Shown: piece by piece, positions 22,122 to 25,455 of the stretch
How positions within the stretch are numbered: the stretch's first letter is position 1
Layout: each line of letters begins with the position of its first letter
Origin: a virus
Length of the DNA stretch: 25,455 nt
Reading direction: 5' to 3' (one strand)
IMG/VR virus record: IMGVR_UViG_3300046507_000062
Coordinates: 1-25,455 of that record
Notes under the pieces: model-generated
The model's input: only the letters and a program-made list of their open reading frames with translations
Database searches by the model: none
Told to the model about the DNA's origin: nothing
Position numbers and translations under genes: made by a program

Positions 22122-23193
22122 TTGCCGTGTGAATCTCTCGCGGACGGCGGTGCATGAATGGCTGTTCGATCAGCCGGTGCGCCGCCTCTGCCAATACCAA
22201 CGTCGCGGTCGCGAAGATTAGAAACGAGACGACCGGGCGTTCGGCAAACCATCCATGCCTGAGCATCGTCCGCACGACGCTGCCGTGGCACAGATAGAGG
22301 GCATAGCTCCGGGTGCTGAACCAGCCGATCACCTTCGATTCTCCGCCCGCTTCCAGATGCGCCCATGACTGGAAATACGCCCACACGACAATAGCCGCGA
22401 AGGACGCCGAGGCGAGCGAGAAAGAAAACGCGCGCAGGAAGAATACGCCGACGTCGATCCGGCCCATCAGTATCTGGATGGTTGCGAACACGCCGGCCGC
22501 GCCCGCGAGGCCGATCACGTTCTTCCAGTAACGCATGCCGACCGGGAACGTCCGCACGGCCCAGATAGCCAGAATCCCGAAGGCAATGGCGTCGAGCCGC
22601 AGCGCGACGATGCGGCGCACGTACAGGTCAAAATCCGTGCTCGGATCGTAGAACCATATGCGCAGGGCGAGCGGGACGACGATGAGGGTCACCGCGATAA
22701 CCAGAATCCGCGTGCGCGCCGGCACGCCGACGAGCACCGCGAACATGGCCGGGAAGATCAGATAGAACCACTCTTCGATGGCCAGTGACCAGCTCTCGTG
22801 ATACCACTGCGCCAGCATCGGCCACGCGAGATTTTGCAGGAACAGGAGGTAAGCGAGGCACTTCGCTGACCACACCTTGTCCAGCGTGATCCCGTAAATG
22901 GTGACGAATGCCGATGCCACGAAGAAGACGTAGTAGAGCGGCAGGGTGCGCATCCACCGGCGCACATAGAAATTCAGGCTGACGCGCCACGAAAAGCCAC
23001 GCTCGAAGTCACGCAGGATAATCCCGCCGATCAGGAATCCGCTCAGCGCAAAGAATATCTCGACGCCGAGATCGCCGGTAACGTAGATCAGTTGCGGCAC
23101 ATCCTTGAGCGCGAACGCGGAGTAGTGCACGGCGAGCACCGGCAGGATGGCGAACATGCGCACCACATCCAGCCCGAAGTTTCGGTTCTTCAT
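22096..23193 (-). CDS. Acyltransferase family 3 (OafA/YrhL-like) membrane protein
   Basis: 365 residues starting at MKNRNFGLD, with RBS AAGGAAAG just upstream; a longer reading to 23223 runs through that RBS. The family motif R-x10-H is present (R12 and H23 in VRMFAILPVLAVH). About ten hydrophobic spans follow, as expected for an inner-membrane O-acyltransferase that acetylates surface polysaccharide. The motif SWSLAIEEWFYL at about 134-145 is typical. It is on the opposite strand to the late operon and forms an operon with the small membrane gene upstream (ATGA overlap). It probably modifies O-antigen or other glycan in lysogens and so alters phage adsorption. Confidence 0.9.
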   Translation of the reverse strand: MKNRNFGLDVVRMFAILPVLAVHYSAFALKDVPQLIYVTGDLGVEIFFALSGFLIGGIILRDFERGFSWRVSLNFYVRRWMRTLPLYYVFFVASAFVTIYGITLDKVWSAKCLAYLLFLQNLAWPMLAQWYHESWSLAIEEWFYLIFPAMFAVLVGVPARTRILVIAVTLIVVPLALRIWFYDPSTDFDLYVRRIVALRLDAIAFGILAIWAVRTFPVGMRYWKNVIGLAGAAGVFATIQILMGRIDVGVFFLRAFSFSLASASFAAIVVWAYFQSWAHLEAGGESKVIGWFSTRSYALYLCHGSVVRTMLRHGWFAERPVVSFLIFATATLVLAEAAHRLIEQPFMHRRPREIHTAISGRVVRE

Positions 23194-23378
23194 TTGCTCT
23201 TTCCTTGGCGCCACCAGTCCCATTCACTCCACACCCACAGGAGGATGCCGGTGCCGCTGATCATCCATGTCTCGGTCGGGAGCTGCGCGCCTGACAGCAT
23301 CCATAGGATGGATGCGACGGACACTGCGCCCGCTGACCGGACGACAATCTTGATGTAAAGGGGCGGCTGATCGTTCAT
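23190..23378 (-). CDS. 62-aa membrane protein upstream of the acyltransferase
   Basis: The ATG at 23378 starts MNDQPPLYIKIVVRSAG. Two hydrophobic spans are seen at about 13-30 and 38-51, with a polar, tryptophan-rich end (VWSEWDWWRQGKSK). The stop overlaps the acyltransferase start as ATGA, so both are translated together. The reading frame is open upstream through the tRNA fragment, but that part is non-coding by context. It might help the acyltransferase, for example as a small partner or flippase-like subunit; no family is recognised. No strong promoter is visible; TAGACT at 23408-23413 (minus strand) is a weak -10 candidate. Confidence 0.68.
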   Translation of the reverse strand: MNDQPPLYIKIVVRSAGAVSVASILWMLSGAQLPTETWMISGTGILLWVWSEWDWWRQGKSK

Positions 23379-23507
23379 TGTCTGAGCATTTTGGTATCGC
23401 GCGCAGTCTACACGATTCGCGAAGGTGCAGATTTGCTTGTGGCGCACTTCACTAACCGGGATGGATTGCCCGCGACGAGACAAGGGAGGCGGGCGAGGAT
23501 TTGGAAT

Positions 23508-23688
23508 GACAGCTTTTTGCCAGCATCGGTCATCCAAGCAAGCCCACACAAGAAATTGTAGGGGTTCGAGTCCCCTCCCTCGCACCATCAAACCCTTATC
23601 CAGCAAGGCTTTCAGATTTTCTGCTGTTAAAAATCTAGCCAGTTTTTGCCGGGTTTACGGAGTTTTTGACAGCAAATATGCCAGCATC
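23508..23688. repeat. Direct repeats around the att core, candidate integrase arm sites
   Basis: GACAGC, 5-6 bp, GCCAGCATC occurs at 23508-23527 and again at 23668-23688, on both sides of the core. A shorter motif AG(C)TTTTTG(C/A)C occurs at 23511-23521, 23641-23650 and 23661-23670; the last two are 20 bp apart. Copies on the right lie within the end of the int gene. A role in Int or Xis binding is inferred. Confidence 0.45.
23560..23587 (+). other. att core: 3' end of a tRNA gene (probably tRNA-Leu)
   Basis: AGGGG (23560-23564), loop TTCGAGT and CCCCT (23572-23576) form a perfect T-arm, followed by the acceptor strand CCCTCGC (23577-23583), discriminator A and CCA. The 3' strand CCTCGCACCA is that of some tRNA-Leu genes (for example E. 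coli leuQ/V). No D-arm or anticodon arm precedes it, so this is a tRNA fragment, as expected for a phage attachment site. The integrase stop lies 48 bp away. Confidence 0.8.
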
Positions 23689-24864
23689 CTGGGCGAACTT
23701 CTCGACGGCCTTGTTTCCAGCGTCGGTGTCAGCCGACGGCATCCACCGGCCATAGACGCGCGCGATCATTGTCCAGTCGGCATGCCCCATCTGCTTGGCT
23801 ACCCACATCGGGTGCTCACCGGCGGACAGCATCATTGACGCATAGGTGTGTCGTGTCTGATACGGACGGCGATACCTGACAAGTGCACGCTTCAGCGCGG
23901 TCTGCCAGATCCGCCAGAACTGATGTGATCCGGCAAACCGTTCGCGCGTTGTCGGATTGATGAACACCGGGCCGTCTAGCTCGGCCATGTATGTGATTTC
24001 CCTTTGAGCGAGCAGGGCGGCGCGCGCGGGCTCCAAAAGCTTGACGTCGCGACGGCCGGCACTCGTCTTGGGTAGCTCGGCAACGCCCTTGGCTTCGCGC
24101 GTCAGCGCGCGGCGCACGCGCACGTATCCGCCCATCAAGTCGATGTCTGACCAGTTCAGTTCGATAGCCTCAGACGTGCGCAGGCCAGTCCACAGGAAAA
24201 ACTGCGTCAGGTTGCGCTCAGCGGGACGGAGCTTGGCAAGGATCGCTGTCTGTTCCTCTGGCGTGAACGGATCAACCTCGTCGTCGACGTCGCCCGCGAC
24301 AGGCCGCTCGATTCGTGAATATGTATATCCGGCCAGCGGATTTGCGTCGATTATTTCGTCGGCGACTGCATCCGCGAGAGCGGACCGCATGCAGCTCTGA
24401 ATATTCGAGAGGCGCTTGTTAGTGACCTTCTCGTCTTTCTTCGCGTCGATGGTGGCTAGCCAGTCACGAATGGCGGCGCGCTTCAGTTCGGATAGAGCTA
24501 GCCTTCCGAACTTCGGAATGACGAACCGATTAACGATCCCGTAATAGCCTTTGTACGTCGACGCCTTGATCTCGGCCTGCTTGCGCGTTAGCCACTGGTC
24601 GAAATAGCGCTCGACGGTGAGGACATCGCCCGGCTGCTCCGCCATCTGCTCGGCGTGCTTCGAGCCGGGGAATGTTTCGCTGTAGTTGAATTCGCCTTTG
24701 TCGATCGCGTGCAGGATGGCGGCGCGGAACTGCTCTAGCTTTCGAGTATTGGCAGGACTGGGCTTCGCTTTGACCCTCTCGCGGCAGCGTTTGCCTTTGA
24801 AAGTGAAGGCGATCTCATAGCTGGAGTCGGAAATTGGGGTGACTCCGGTCCCTTTTCTACCCAT
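23635..24864 (-). CDS. int: Tyrosine integrase with N-terminal arm-binding domain
   Basis: 409 residues. Residues 1-65 (GVTPISDSSYEIAFTFKGKR) are a DUF3596-type arm-DNA-binding domain. Residues about 82-175 form the core-binding domain (VERYFDQWLTRKQAEIKASTYK). The catalytic domain has R229 in TGLRTSEA, K266 in LPKTSAGRR, R338-H339 in YQTRHTYAS, H361 in QMGHADW and nucleophile Y371 in ARVYGRW. The first His of the H-x-x-R box is Tyr (Y335), as I recall in several members of this subfamily. It would join attP to a tRNA gene. The gene ends beside the tRNA-like core. Its start has GAGG ten bases upstream and lies within the excisionase gene. Confidence 0.95.
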   Translation of the reverse strand: MGRKGTGVTPISDSSYEIAFTFKGKRCRERVKAKPSPANTRKLEQFRAAILHAIDKGEFNYSETFPGSKHAEQMAEQPGDVLTVERYFDQWLTRKQAEIKASTYKGYYGIVNRFVIPKFGRLALSELKRAAIRDWLATIDAKKDEKVTNKRLSNIQSCMRSALADAVADEIIDANPLAGYTYSRIERPVAGDVDDEVDPFTPEEQTAILAKLRPAERNLTQFFLWTGLRTSEAIELNWSDIDLMGGYVRVRRALTREAKGVAELPKTSAGRRDVKLLEPARAALLAQREITYMAELDGPVFINPTTRERFAGSHQFWRIWQTALKRALVRYRRPYQTRHTYASMMLSAGEHPMWVAKQMGHADWTMIARVYGRWMPSADTDAGNKAVEKFAQDAGIFAVKNSVNPAKTG

Positions 24865-25025
24865 TTTTCGTAGGCCTCGATGTCCATCAGGATCGTCTTG
24901 GACCCTGGGGCGTAGCGCCAGACGGTCCCCTCAAGCCAGACGCCCTTGCACTTTTTGGTGTACACGGCTGCCGGGGTCATCCCGGTCAACTCGCAGAATT
25001 TGGCAATTGTTACAAAGCGTACCAT
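24735..25025 (-). CDS. xis: Excisionase-like DNA-binding protein
   Basis: 96 residues starting one base after the stop of the upstream gene (TGATATG). Residues 1-57 match small phage excisionases with a winged-helix fold: VRFVTIAKFCELTGMTPAAV, then KGVWLEGTVWRYAPGSKTI and DIEAYEKWVEKG. Residues 58-96 are basic and Pro/Ser-rich. They overlap the start of int in a different frame by 130 bp and are probably an unstructured tail. Xis directs Int towards excision. The overlap suggests both are made from one transcript in fixed ratio. Confidence 0.82.
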   Translation of the reverse strand: MVRFVTIAKFCELTGMTPAAVYTKKCKGVWLEGTVWRYAPGSKTILMDIEAYEKWVEKGPESPQFPTPAMRSPSLSKANAAARGSKRSPVLPILES

Positions 25026-25026
25026 A

Positions 25027-25455
25027 TCAGCCCCGATCGGCTTCCTGCGCCAGGTGGTTGGCTTTCTGAGACAGGGCGGCCGGCAGTGGTGCCCAATGCG
25101 TCACCGTTCCGTATTCCACGTAATCGCTCGGCATGTACCCGTCGGCCAGGTTCGCGATCACCCATCCGCCGTGTGCGAACGAATAACGCCACGTCATCTC
25201 CGAGCGGCGATGATGTCCGTTGTAATCAATCATCACAGCGACCGGCTCAGAAAAATCATCCTCGTAATACTTGTCCCATTCGGCGCGCGGCTTTTCGGCA
25301 TCGACGCTGATCCACGCATCCCGCCCGTCTCCCTTCTCAAGAGCGGCGGTGGGAGCGGTGTAGAGCGGATGCACCGGCCAGCCTTTGGCTCGCCAGCGAT
25401 CAGCCACATTTCGATCCCACGTTGTTGCAGACCTGTCGGACTGACTATCATCGGT
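25027..25455 (-). CDS. DUF551-like phage protein, N-terminus outside window
   Basis: The frame is open to the right edge of the window, so the gene begins outside. The visible part has WPVHPLYTAP at about 30-39 of the fragment, a linker seen in many phage early proteins. It is followed by DAWISVDAEKPRAEW and ending VTHWAPLPAAL, the signature of DUF551. Function of the family is unknown. It is an early-type gene, placed directly before xis with TGA and ATG separated by one base. A GTG inside this frame at 25407 would be an artificial start. Confidence 0.75.
   Translation of the reverse strand, partial: TDDSQSDRSATTWDRNVADRWRAKGWPVHPLYTAPTAALEKGDGRDAWISVDAEKPRAEWDKYYEDDFSEPVAVMIDYNGHHRRSEMTWRYSFAHGGWVIANLADGYMPSDYVEYGTVTHWAPLPAALSQKANHLAQEADRG

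Noticed and set aside
23493-23587. A complete tRNA gene, since GCGAGGA at 23493-23499 can pair 6 of 7 with the acceptor strand CCCTCGC.
   Set aside because: The enclosed 95 nt have no D-arm and no anticodon stem-loop of normal form. Only the T-arm and acceptor 3' strand are tRNA-like, so it is an att fragment and the pairing is likely chance or a remnant.
23379-23606. An N-terminal extension of the 62-aa membrane protein upstream through the att core.
   Set aside because: The extension translates the tRNA T-arm (giving RGRGLEPL), a well-known artefact, and has no support as coding sequence.
1-25455. CRISPR arrays, insertion sequences, rRNA.
   Set aside because: No regularly spaced repeats, no transposase or terminal inverted repeats, and no rRNA-like sequence were seen.

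Overview
This window is the late (virion and lysis) half of a temperate, P22-like podovirus plus its integration module. Base composition is GC-rich (about 60% by eye). The att-site tRNA fragment, the codon bias and protein types I recall from Burkholderia prophages suggest a Burkholderiaceae host (Burkholderia/Paraburkholderia-like). The host call is an inference.

Layout, left to right. (1) 1-838: the end of the early or middle region. It holds the C-terminus of a DUF2829/Tad2-like protein, two small unknown genes (one a 30-aa membrane peptide) and a 143-aa unknown protein in the position of a late regulator. (2) 781-1311: a candidate promoter, two intrinsic terminators and an otherwise gene-free leader. 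(3) 1312-3330: small packaging genes and TerL. (4) 3331-8438: P22-type portal, a small beta-rich protein, scaffold, coat and a small HeH/LEM-like protein. (5) 8435-12289: gp4-like and gp10-like tail proteins, two small tail-associated proteins, then an unusual pair of a 2OG-Fe(II) oxygenase and a cupin. (6) 12294-17337: three ejection-type proteins; the last has an N-terminal FlgJ/GH73-like murein hydrolase domain. (7) 17571-22121: beta-helix tail spike, T7-type holin, GH108 endolysin, 3TM holin, a small unknown protein and a fibre-like protein with a predicted signal peptide. (8) 23378-22096, minus strand: a small membrane protein and an acyltransferase-3, a likely surface-conversion cassette. 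(9) 23560-23587: the 3' end of a tRNA (probably tRNA-Leu) as att core. (10) 25455-23635, minus strand: a DUF551-like protein, an excisionase overlapping a tyrosine integrase.

From 1312 to 22121 the plus strand is one tightly packed unit with many 1-4 nt start/stop overlaps. It is interrupted by hairpin terminators at 5443, 6028, 17501 and 17533. Together with the promoter-then-terminator leader at 781-882, this suggests late expression by processive antitermination, as with lambda Q. Two small minus-strand membrane-protein ORFs (5810-5953 and 17293-17490) sit next to these terminators. Each has a perfect TATAAT upstream, so they look like independently expressed prophage genes (morons).

The lysis and late genes end on one side of the att core and int/xis lie on the other. 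The window therefore looks like a phage genome with an intact attP (or a junction of tandem prophages) rather than a single prophage end. The most unusual parts are the oxygenase-cupin pair among virion genes, the two antisense membrane genes with matching -10 boxes, the exported fibre-like protein, and the domain shared between the tail spike and a small tail gene.
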